DNA from: LSCE01 sp050485425
GTDB taxonomy: Bacteria > Pseudomonadota > Gammaproteobacteria > Nitrococcales > Aquisalimonadaceae
Length of the DNA stretch: 64,000 bases
Direction of reading: 5' to 3'
NCBI GenBank assembly: GCA_050485425.1
Contig: JBJHBJ010000021.1
Span: 1-64,000, forward strand
Every line of letters starts with the position of its first letter. The first letter of the stretch is position 1. The notes beneath the pieces are model-generated. The model was not told the DNA's origin. It did no database searches and saw only the letters and a program-made list of their open reading frames with translations. Below are positions 15,634 through 23,046 of this stretch, one piece after another. The position numbers and the translations under genes were made by a program.

Positions 15634-15951
15634 ATGAACAGACAGATGCTTCTCATCATCGGTAGCGCTCTTACGCTGGGCACCGCACCGGCTCAGGCCG
15701 AGGACATCGCGGCAGGGCAAGCCATGTATGCCGAGTCCTGTGCCAGTTGCCATGGCAGGGCTGGCAGGGGCATGGCGAGTTTTCCGTCCATTGCCGGGCG
15801 GGATGCGGAATACATTGCCAAGCGCCTGAAGCAGTACCGCGCCGGAGAACGGGTCGGGCCGAACAGTGGGTTGATGGCACCCCTGGCCTCCGATCTGTCC
15901 GATGATGACATCGCCAATCTCGCTGCCTATATTTCCGAGACGTTTCAGTGA
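15634..15951 (+). CDS. small class I cytochrome c
   Basis: 105 aa from the ATG at 15634, preceded by GGAG. A signal peptide ends near AQA-E. One haem motif, CASCH, lies near residue 35, and the axial Met is probably in GLMAPLASDL near 85. The GxxxxxxSCASCHGxxGxG layout is that of cytochrome c4/c5-like electron carriers. It is periplasmic. The next gene encodes a PQQ-type sugar dehydrogenase in the same direction, so this cytochrome is a natural electron acceptor for it; that pairing is inference from position. Confidence 0.88.
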   Translation: MNRQMLLIIGSALTLGTAPAQAEDIAAGQAMYAESCASCHGRAGRGMASFPSIAGRDAEYIAKRLKQYRAGERVGPNSGLMAPLASDLSDDDIANLAAYISETFQ

Positions 15952-16092
15952 GCCGGAACCACTCCGACCTTTGTTCACAATGATCCGGGTCTGACACCCC
16001 GCGTTGATGCGAGGCGTTCAGGGCGGAGTTCAACAAGAAGGAAGAAGTCCAACAACAGATAACGCAGTTCCACTGCAAGAGGAGGAGCATCC

Positions 16093-17373
16093 ATGATTCG
16101 CCTCATCACCAGAGTATCGCTCGGTGCGTTCCTTGCGTCTGCCATGATTCACGGCATGGCAGTCTCCGCAAACTCGGACACCGGCGTTCCCGGCCTGACC
16201 CACGAAACCGTGCTGTCGGATCTGGAGAATCCATGGGACATGGCGTTTCTATCCGACGGCACCATGTTCTTCACCGAAAAGTGCCGGGGCCTCTCCGTCC
16301 GGCTTCCCGACGGCGACGTCAATCACCTGTTCGGGATGAAGGATACCGATGGTTATGCAGAGACCGCGGACGATCTGTTCTGCTATGGCCAGGCCGGCAT
16401 GAATGGTGTCGCGGTCGATCCCGAATTTGACGAGAACCGGTTCATCTACGTCTACTCGGCATCCAATCTCACCACGCCCCACAACAATCGTGTAATCCGG
16501 CTGACCGTCAACAACGACCTCAGCCAGGTGTCCAACCGCGTCGATATTGTCGAGGACATCCCGTACAAGCAGGAAGCCAGCGATCACCCATTTGGCGATG
16601 CCGGCGCGCACAACGGAGGGCGCATCCGTTTCAATCCGGGCGATGGCTTTCTGTACGTGACCACCGGCGACAACCACAACGGCACAATCCCGCAGGATCC
16701 GCAAAGCCTGGGCGGCAAGGTGCTGCGCATCGACCGGGACGGCAATGCCGCACCCGACAACAACCCGGCCCAGGGCTTCGACCCGCGGATCTACACCTAC
16801 GGGCATCGCAATGTGCAGGGCATTGCCTTCCACCCCGAGACCCACCGGCCATTCGTGGCGGAACACGGGCCCTGGCATTCCGATGAGATGAAGGCGCTGA
16901 CACCGGGCGGCAACGCCGGCTGGGATCCGCGCCCCAACGTCGGCGGCCGCGGCGATTGCCCCGACAACTACTGCGGCTACATGCCGCAGCAGATGGAGGG
17001 CATGGACCCGAAGGAACGCAGGGCTTTCATGCCGATGACGGATCTCGAGCGTTTCCCCGATGCGATCAGGCCGGCCTGGAACAACAACGGACTATCACAG
17101 GGCATGTCGTCCGCCGCCTTCCTCACCGGCTCGCAGTGGAAGGACTGGGAAGGCCGGATGGTGATCAGCTTCCTGGGTATCGGCTTCGGAGGAACACCGG
17201 AAGGACATCGGCTGGACGTCGTGGAGATCGCCGACGACGCCCTGTCCGTCGAAGTCACCACCATGGATCTGCCCATGGGATCCGGCCGCTTCCGCTCGGT
17301 GGTGCTGGGGCCGGACGGCAACCTTTACGTCGCCCTCGATGAAGGTGAAATCTATCGGGTCATTCCCGAATGA
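16093..17373 (+). CDS. PQQ-dependent sugar dehydrogenase (glucose/sorbosone dehydrogenase family)
   Basis: 426 aa with a strong AGGAGGAG ribosome site. A signal peptide of about 27 residues is followed by a six-bladed propeller of the soluble aldose-dehydrogenase type. It includes LENPWDMAFLSDGTMFFTEK near residue 40, the GMNGVAVDPEF blade, HNGGRIRFNPGDGFLYVTTGDN around 175-195, and YGHRNVQGIAFHP near 235. These are the PQQ/Ca-binding regions of Asd/YliI-like enzymes. It is periplasmic and oxidises sugars or related aldoses; the exact substrate is unknown. It probably passes electrons to the cytochrome encoded just upstream. Confidence 0.85.
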   Translation: MIRLITRVSLGAFLASAMIHGMAVSANSDTGVPGLTHETVLSDLENPWDMAFLSDGTMFFTEKCRGLSVRLPDGDVNHLFGMKDTDGYAETADDLFCYGQAGMNGVAVDPEFDENRFIYVYSASNLTTPHNNRVIRLTVNNDLSQVSNRVDIVEDIPYKQEASDHPFGDAGAHNGGRIRFNPGDGFLYVTTGDNHNGTIPQDPQSLGGKVLRIDRDGNAAPDNNPAQGFDPRIYTYGHRNVQGIAFHPETHRPFVAEHGPWHSDEMKALTPGGNAGWDPRPNVGGRGDCPDNYCGYMPQQMEGMDPKERRAFMPMTDLERFPDAIRPAWNNNGLSQGMSSAAFLTGSQWKDWEGRMVISFLGIGFGGTPEGHRLDVVEIADDALSVEVTTMDLPMGSGRFRSVVLGPDGNLYVALDEGEIYRVIPE

Positions 17374-17379
17374 TCTCAA

Positions 17380-17413
17380 CCCGGCCGTACTGCCTGACGG
17401 CAGTGCGGCCGGG
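17380..17413. terminator. long hairpin between convergent genes
   Basis: A 15-bp stem (CCCGGCCG-T-ACTGCC with GGCAGT-G-CGGCCGGG, one U-G pair) with a four-base loop lies just after the dehydrogenase stop. There is no T-run, but its position suits a bidirectional terminator. Confidence 0.6.
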
Positions 17414-17437
17414 CATCCTCTCCGTACGGTTCCCGCC

Positions 17438-18910
17438 TCACGCCGCCTCCGGCTCCAGTCGATTCACATGCAGACGCCCACCCTTGATGATCAGCTTCAG
17501 TGACGACTCCGGCGTCTCCAGGAACGTCAGGTCGTTCTCGGGTTCCCCATCCACCAGCAGCAGGTCTGCGAGAGCGCCCGGCTCGATCACACCGAGCTTT
17601 CCCTGATACGGCGCGCGATCCCCGGACAGAGCCAGCAGTTCCCCGTTGCCGGCGGTTGCCATGCGCAGGACGGACAGAGGGTCCATCCAGCGCGAGAGCT
17701 TTGCCAGTTGCCGACCCTGTGTCCCGGTCCTGCCGGGACTCATCAGGATGTCGGTGCCGAAACCGGTGCGCACCCGGTATTTGTCCGCCCATTCGTAGGC
17801 GCGCTCCGTGCCCTGTGACACTTCGGCCTGTAGCGCACGCCGGGCGGCGTCCGGGTAGACGTTGGCGTCCTCGTCCTGCAGGAAAGGCTGGAGGCTCCAC
17901 CAGACGTCGTTGTCGGCCATCATGCGTACAGTGTCCTCGTCCGCCAGTTGGCCGTGCTCGATGCAGCGCACACCGGCCCGGATGGCCCGCTGGATACCGC
18001 CGGGGGTGTAGACGTGAACGGTCACGTAGGTGCCCCAGTCGGCGGCGGCCTCCACCGCTGCACGCAGTTCCCGTTCAGTGAACTGCGCGGAGTCCAGCGG
18101 ATCGTAAGGTGACGCCACCCCGCCCCCGGCCATGAGCTTGATCTGGCTGGCGCCACGCATGAGTTGCTCCCGGGTGCGCCGCAGTACGGCATCGGGGCCG
18201 TCGGCAATGGCAGCCACGCCGACGCGTTCGGTGTAGGAGAGATCCGAGTCACCGGCCCTGGGCAGTTCATTCAGCAGGCGGAAATCACCGTGCCCCGACG
18301 TCTGGCTGATCATCGCGCCGGCGGGGAAAATGCGCGGCCCGGTCATCACGTGTTCGTCGATGGCCTGCTTCAGCGCGAACGCCGGCCCCCCGACGTCGCG
18401 TACGGTTGTAAACCCACGCCGAAGCGTGCCTTCCGCTTCCCGCGCGGCCACCAGATGCACGTAGGCCACATCCGCCGTCATGGCGGTGACCTGGGAAACC
18501 CCGCACAGGGTGGAATGCCAGTGTGCGTCGATCAGGCCGGGCATCAGTACACGTCCGCCACAGTCGATGCGGCGGACGTCCCCGGGCATTGCGTCCGGGC
18601 CGACGAGATCCTGGATCCGTTCGCCCTCCACCAGGACGCCGACGCCCTGCCGGAGTTCGAGCCGCTGGCCGTCGAATAGCCTGAGGTTAGTCAGCAGCAA
18701 AGGCCGCTGTTCCGCCCCGGGCGCCTCAGCCAGCAGCGAAGAGGCGCCGAATCCGGCGAACAACCCCACCATTCCCGCCATGCCCCCCAGCAGGACTCTG
18801 CGGTTGATATCCGTTTCCAGGCGCCGGATCGCGGCCTGGATATGGTGGTGGCCGCACAGACAAGCCATCCCGTGAGCGTGACTGCTGCAGGCGTGCGCGG
18901 AGGCGGCCAT
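17438..18910 (-). CDS. Tat-exported amidohydrolase (imidazolonepropionase-like)
   Basis: 490 aa. The metal-site motif DAHWH is near residue 127, followed by a Lys in QIKLMAGGG and His residues in VTVHVY and IEHG; FGTDI supplies the last Asp. This is the amidohydrolase superfamily (prolidase/imidazolonase-like subgroup) with a binuclear metal centre. An RRVLLGG motif near residues 37-44 followed by a hydrophobic stretch looks like a Tat signal. Oddly, about 36 residues precede it, rich in Cys and His (ACSSHAHGMACLCGHHH). The AGGAGAT site before the ATG supports this long start. Substrate unknown. Confidence 0.82.
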   Translation of the reverse strand: MAASAHACSSHAHGMACLCGHHHIQAAIRRLETDINRRVLLGGMAGMVGLFAGFGASSLLAEAPGAEQRPLLLTNLRLFDGQRLELRQGVGVLVEGERIQDLVGPDAMPGDVRRIDCGGRVLMPGLIDAHWHSTLCGVSQVTAMTADVAYVHLVAAREAEGTLRRGFTTVRDVGGPAFALKQAIDEHVMTGPRIFPAGAMISQTSGHGDFRLLNELPRAGDSDLSYTERVGVAAIADGPDAVLRRTREQLMRGASQIKLMAGGGVASPYDPLDSAQFTERELRAAVEAAADWGTYVTVHVYTPGGIQRAIRAGVRCIEHGQLADEDTVRMMADNDVWWSLQPFLQDEDANVYPDAARRALQAEVSQGTERAYEWADKYRVRTGFGTDILMSPGRTGTQGRQLAKLSRWMDPLSVLRMATAGNGELLALSGDRAPYQGKLGVIEPGALADLLLVDGEPENDLTFLETPESSLKLIIKGGRLHVNRLEPEAA

Positions 18911-19118
18911 GGTCTGATCTCCTGTTGACGTGGGAACTGATCGGCGCGTCCATCCAGTTGGTCAGAGTTGGCCGCGAATTGGCAGTATTGACGCTGGCTT
19001 CCCCGGCTTCCAGTTCCTGGACGGTCGGCGACTGTCCATTCTCTCCGCTCCGGCGTCGTATACTCGGACCTTCGAACCATTCGAATCATCAGCAGACACC
19101 TGTCATCGGGGGATCGTC

Positions 19119-20387
19119 ATGTGGTCAGCAGCAGCTTCCGTCATCGCACCGTTTCCAGCCGGTGAGCGGCGTACCGTGGGCCTGGTGTCCACGGCCCATG
19201 CGTTCAGCCACTTCTACATGCTGCTGCTGCCGCCGATCTTCCCTCTGCTGCATGCCGACCTGGGGCTGAGCTATGCGGCGCTGGGCCTGCTGCTCTCGGT
19301 CTACGCGATTGTGACCGGCGTCACGCAGGTACCGATGGGCATGCTGGTGGACCGTGTCGGCGGCCGCACCATCCTCACGCTGGGTCTGGCGCTGAACGCA
19401 CTGGCCCTGCTGTTGGTGGGGCTGTTCCCGAGCTATCCCGCCATGCTGCTGTTCATGGTGATGGCGGGCGCCGGCAATGCAGTGTTCCATCCAGCTGACT
19501 ACGCCATCCTGTCAGCCCGTGTGGGCGAGGAACGTATGGGCCGGGCATTCAGCATGCATCTGTTCGCCGGCTACATCGGCTGGATGCTGGCACCGCCGGC
19601 CATGCTGGGCCTGACCATGGTGGGCGGCTGGCGGTTCGCCCTGGTGGCGCTGGGTCTGGCCGGTCTCGCGTTCGCCGGCGTGCTGGCACTGAAGCGGCAC
19701 AGCCTGAGCGACGAGGATGAACGCCAGGCCGCCAAGGCATCTGCGGCAGAAACCCGCGCCAACGGCGGCAAAACCGGCTTTTCGCTGCTGATGACGCCGG
19801 TAATCGCCTCGCTGTTCCTGTTCTACATGATCGTGGCGATGGCCGGGAACGGCATCCAGAGCTTCTCTGTGGTGGCCAACGTGGAGTTGCACGGCATCAG
19901 CCTAGCGGACGCCAACCTGGCGCTCACCTGCTACTTCATCGCCGCGGCCACGGGTACGCTGCTGGGCGGCTGGGTGGCGGACCGGGTGGTGCGTCTGGAA
20001 CTGGCAACGGCGGTGGCATTCGCGCTGTCGGCGGGCTTTGTCGCCCTGCTCGGCTTCGGCGGACTGTCGCTGCCGGCGGTGATTTCGCTAATGGTGCTCG
20101 GCGGCTTCTTCGTTGCCATCGTGGCGCCGTTGCGGGACATCATGGTGCGCCAGGCGGCGCCGAAAGGCTCGATCGGCACAGCGTTCGGCATCGTCACCAC
20201 CGGGTTCAGCGCGGGATTTACAATCACGCCGGTGATGCTGGGCTGGATCACCGACATGGGCTATCCCAGCCTGATCTTCTGGGCGACCGCGGCCATGACG
20301 CTGCTGGGCGTGGCAACACTGGGAGGCGTACGTCTGGTTCGCGCTTCGCAGCCGGGCAGAGACGACCAGCCGGTCGCGGCGGGTTGA
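19119..20387 (+). CDS. MFS transporter, FSR-like
   Basis: 422 aa from the ATG at 19119 with GGGGGA just upstream; the open frame extends 63 codons further up without a ribosome site. Twelve hydrophobic segments are apparent, with the MFS loop motif MLVDRVGGRT between segments 2 and 3 and a basic central loop around residues 195-215. The N-terminal STAHAFSHFYMLLLPPIFPLL resembles fosmidomycin-resistance-type carriers. It is probably an inner-membrane exporter or a small-solute carrier; the substrate is unknown. Divergent from the amidohydrolase. Confidence 0.85.
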   Translation: MWSAAASVIAPFPAGERRTVGLVSTAHAFSHFYMLLLPPIFPLLHADLGLSYAALGLLLSVYAIVTGVTQVPMGMLVDRVGGRTILTLGLALNALALLLVGLFPSYPAMLLFMVMAGAGNAVFHPADYAILSARVGEERMGRAFSMHLFAGYIGWMLAPPAMLGLTMVGGWRFALVALGLAGLAFAGVLALKRHSLSDEDERQAAKASAAETRANGGKTGFSLLMTPVIASLFLFYMIVAMAGNGIQSFSVVANVELHGISLADANLALTCYFIAAATGTLLGGWVADRVVRLELATAVAFALSAGFVALLGFGGLSLPAVISLMVLGGFFVAIVAPLRDIMVRQAAPKGSIGTAFGIVTTGFSAGFTITPVMLGWITDMGYPSLIFWATAAMTLLGVATLGGVRLVRASQPGRDDQPVAAG

Positions 20388-20389
20388 GT

Positions 20390-20440
20390 AAGCGCTGGCT
20401 CATTCCCGCGTTCGCGAGCGTTGATCAGTTTTTCTTGGGA
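20390..20440. repeat. repeat family A, degenerate copy
   Basis: AAGCGCTG, TCATTCCCGCG, TTCGCGAGCG and GATCAG follow each other in the order seen in the perfect copy at 28744-28808, with several mismatches. It directly follows the MFS stop codon. Confidence 0.5.
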
Positions 20441-20480
20441 GATGTTGGGGTTCGCCTTGCGGCTCACCCCAACCTACCCG
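20441..20480. repeat. repeat family B hairpin, copy 1
   Basis: GATGTTGGGGTTCGC...GCTCACCCCAACCTACCC folds into a hairpin with an outer GTTGGGGT/ACCCCAAC stem. A second copy lies at 23006-23044. Both sit at gene ends, so they act as REP-like or terminator-like elements. Confidence 0.7.
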
Positions 20481-20506
20481 CTACTGCGAACTTCTGACGC
20501 ACGACA

Positions 20507-21910
20507 CTAGTCCGGCAGCCAGTCGTTGAAGATGACCGAGATCCGGTGATCCGACGACGCCCAGTTCGGCACGTTGATCGCCTGTTCGCGGTCGCTGTCT
20601 CCGCGCGGGCGGCTGACCAGCGAGATCACGCCGTCCGGCGGGCTGGTGGCGGGCATGTAGACGTCCACGCCGGACTGGAAGGCTTGATCAGGGAAATACG
20701 GCAGCAACTCCAGCGTGCTGATCGCCGGGGTGGACTCCGCATCGTGCAGGTGCAGGGCGATGTTGCCGTTACCCACCCCTTCAACGATCGCGTTGACCGG
20801 ACCCTGGTCGCCCCACCGGGGGCTTACCGTGGTGATCTCCAGCACGTCGTTTTCACCTTCGCCGACCGCGCCTCGCCACTCCATGTCCCTGCTCACCACC
20901 AGCGCCGCGTGGTCCGGGCCTGCATTGGTGTTTTCCAGAATGGCGGAATCGGCGGGGGAGGTATTCAGGCGCAACAGGTGCGTGTTGCGGAGCAGCGGCT
21001 GACGGTAGAAATGGTGGTCCGCCCGATCATCACGCAGCAGCACCTTTTCGTAATGGGCACCGGACTCCAGTTCCACCGGCCCCCAATCCCCATCCGCCCC
21101 GATCTCGAACACGGCCAGAGGCTCCTCATCTGTCCGCGCACCGGTCTCGGAATCGACCACCCAGATCTCAAGTGTTGCGCCGTCGGCGCCGGTGTTCTGG
21201 GGGAACAGCACCGCACGCCCCGAGACGGTGATGACACCCTCCTGCGGAAGGATGTGGGTGCGCGCCGGCTCCACGCCGGTCAGGAACTCGAACTGCCCCG
21301 CGAAGGACTCGGCGGAGGTGGCCACCTCGACGTGGTCCTGATGCGGGAGAAGGAGGTTGTTGTCCCCCAGCACGCTGCCTTCGTCGTCATTGTCGAAGAT
21401 GCCCATGCACGGCACGCCACCGGGACAGTCGTCCGAGGTCATCCCGTCGATGCCAATGTATTTGGCCACTTTCGAAGCGCGCGCCGGGTCCGACAGGTAA
21501 CCGATAACCGGAGCGCCCACTACGGTACCCATGGAGTGGGCGACCAGGTAAACCTGCTCCGCCCCGGTTTCAGCCAGCGCATCGTCGATGAAGTCGTCCA
21601 GATCCGAGGCGCTGTGGGGAGCCACGCCGGGATACTCGAAAGCGTAGACGTAATCCTCGGGATAGCCGTTGCTGGCAAAACGCATGGCCTGTGTCTGGTA
21701 CTGCGAGGCGGACCCCGCGCCACCATGCACGAAGACCAGCGGCAACACGACGGCATCATCCAGCTCTGGCATATCCGGTCCGTTGTCGGCACCGTTACCG
21801 TTCGAGGAATCGGACGAGGAAAAGCAGCCGCTCAGCCCGGCCGCCAGCAGGAACACGCACCCGGCCACGGCCGTCCGGCCCGGCCAGGAGTTTCTGTACA
21901 CGGATTGCAT
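20507..21910 (-). CDS. lipase-like alpha/beta-hydrolase lipoprotein
   Basis: 467 aa from the ATG at 21910, preceded by GGAGGAG. The lipobox LSGC is followed by a Ser/Asn/Asp-rich linker and an alpha/beta-hydrolase domain (about 55-220). It shows VFVHGGAG at the oxyanion region and AHSMGTVVG as the nucleophile elbow (Ser near residue 133). The C-terminal half (about 240-467) is beta-rich, without a domain I can name. It is probably a surface-anchored esterase or triacylglycerol lipase. The AraC-type gene upstream on the same strand could control it. Confidence 0.8.
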   Translation of the reverse strand: MQSVYRNSWPGRTAVAGCVFLLAAGLSGCFSSSDSSNGNGADNGPDMPELDDAVVLPLVFVHGGAGSASQYQTQAMRFASNGYPEDYVYAFEYPGVAPHSASDLDDFIDDALAETGAEQVYLVAHSMGTVVGAPVIGYLSDPARASKVAKYIGIDGMTSDDCPGGVPCMGIFDNDDEGSVLGDNNLLLPHQDHVEVATSAESFAGQFEFLTGVEPARTHILPQEGVITVSGRAVLFPQNTGADGATLEIWVVDSETGARTDEEPLAVFEIGADGDWGPVELESGAHYEKVLLRDDRADHHFYRQPLLRNTHLLRLNTSPADSAILENTNAGPDHAALVVSRDMEWRGAVGEGENDVLEITTVSPRWGDQGPVNAIVEGVGNGNIALHLHDAESTPAISTLELLPYFPDQAFQSGVDVYMPATSPPDGVISLVSRPRGDSDREQAINVPNWASSDHRISVIFNDWLPD

Positions 21911-22083
21911 CTGAAACTCCTCCATTTCCCCGGACACCGGCCATGCATCACCGCCCTGTCTGCGGCCAGCACCGGGTGCCTCTTCACGGGCGACATCTGG
22001 TTATGGGGCGGCTTTTCGACGCTAGCAACGCCCGCCAACGGAGGGAATGAACGTACTTGCCCGATTGGCGTTCAACCGGCGTT

Positions 22084-22893
22084 TCAAGGCGGGCCGATCA
22101 CCCGGATGAAACGCTGGTCCTGCAGTAACGAGGGAGCCATGCCGTACCACCGCTTCCACTCCCGGGAGAAATGCGCGGCATCGCTGAAACCCGTCGCTTC
22201 CGCCGCTTCGGTGACAGAAGCGCCACGGCGGAGATATTCCCAGGCACGCACCCCCTTCAGCCACAGTCTGTAGCTTCTCAGCGAGAGGCCCAAGCGCTGG
22301 GAGAAATAATGCGACAGCCCTGTGTAGGACATGCAGACCTCCTCCGCGAGTTCGGACAGCGTGCTCCGGGGGCGGCTTTCAAGTAGATCCAGAACCCGTT
22401 GCAGGCGATCACCCCGGGCTACTACGGGCAACGACGAAGTCACCAGGGCCAGCAGTTCCTCGAACAAGGCGTTCGCCTCCTGCAACGACAGCGTGCCTGC
22501 ATGAAGCCGGCTCAGACGGGGTTGCAGATGATCGAAGCGGTGACGGGTCAACGAACGGATGCCACTGCCGCAGATACCTCGAAAAGCGCGGAAGGCCGGA
22601 TGGCGCGGCTGGATATGCAGGCTGATGTAAGGCGTGTTTTCCGCGCGCAGTTCGCGCGTGGTGAGCGGCGCAATGGCCGCCACGCGTTCGGTACGCAGGT
22701 TCCCGGGAGGCCCGATCCGGAACGTTTCCGCCCCAGGTGTCAGCAGCAGTGTGGCCGGATGTCGCTCGGTGTGAGCGGTAACCACGTGATCGCCGGTGAA
22801 GATGAACCCGGTGTAACCGAAATAGTACAGATTGGCCCTGCGAGGCGCGCCCGGAAAGCCGAACGCGCGGAGACCCTTCGGCTGGGCACCCAT
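22084..22893 (-). CDS. AraC-family transcriptional regulator
   Basis: 269 aa from the ATG at 22893, which follows GGAGGAGG; an ATG five codons earlier overlaps that site and is less likely. The C-terminal AraC double helix-turn-helix (about 165-262) is clear, with LSELAEEVCMSYTGLSHYFSQRLG and SVTEAAEATGFSDAAHFSREWKRWYGMAP. The N-terminal domain (about 1-150) is a cupin-like sensor of unknown ligand. It is co-oriented with the lipase-like gene, 173 bp away, which is its most likely target by position. Confidence 0.88.
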   Translation of the reverse strand: MGAQPKGLRAFGFPGAPRRANLYYFGYTGFIFTGDHVVTAHTERHPATLLLTPGAETFRIGPPGNLRTERVAAIAPLTTRELRAENTPYISLHIQPRHPAFRAFRGICGSGIRSLTRHRFDHLQPRLSRLHAGTLSLQEANALFEELLALVTSSLPVVARGDRLQRVLDLLESRPRSTLSELAEEVCMSYTGLSHYFSQRLGLSLRSYRLWLKGVRAWEYLRRGASVTEAAEATGFSDAAHFSREWKRWYGMAPSLLQDQRFIRVIGPP

Positions 22894-23005
22894 GACCTCC
22901 TCCGCCATGTTTGATTAGTTATTAGCCTGCTAATGAAACATAGTGGAGAAATGTACTCCTTGCCAGGGAACCGGGTCGTTGCCGGCAGGGTTCGTGTAAC
23001 GGGAT

Positions 23006-23044
23006 GGGATGTTGGGGTTCGCTGGCGCTCACCCCAACCTACCC
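23006..23044. repeat. repeat family B hairpin, copy 2
   Basis: It has the same outer stem GTTGGGGT/ACCCCAAC and the same flanking GAT and CTACCC as copy 1. It lies just beyond the formate dehydrogenase stop codon. Confidence 0.7.
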
Positions 23045-23046
23045 AG

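Noticed and set aside
15173..15634. 153-codon minus-strand ORF before the cytochrome gene
   Set aside because: No ribosome site; composition and content look like chance reading of non-coding DNA.
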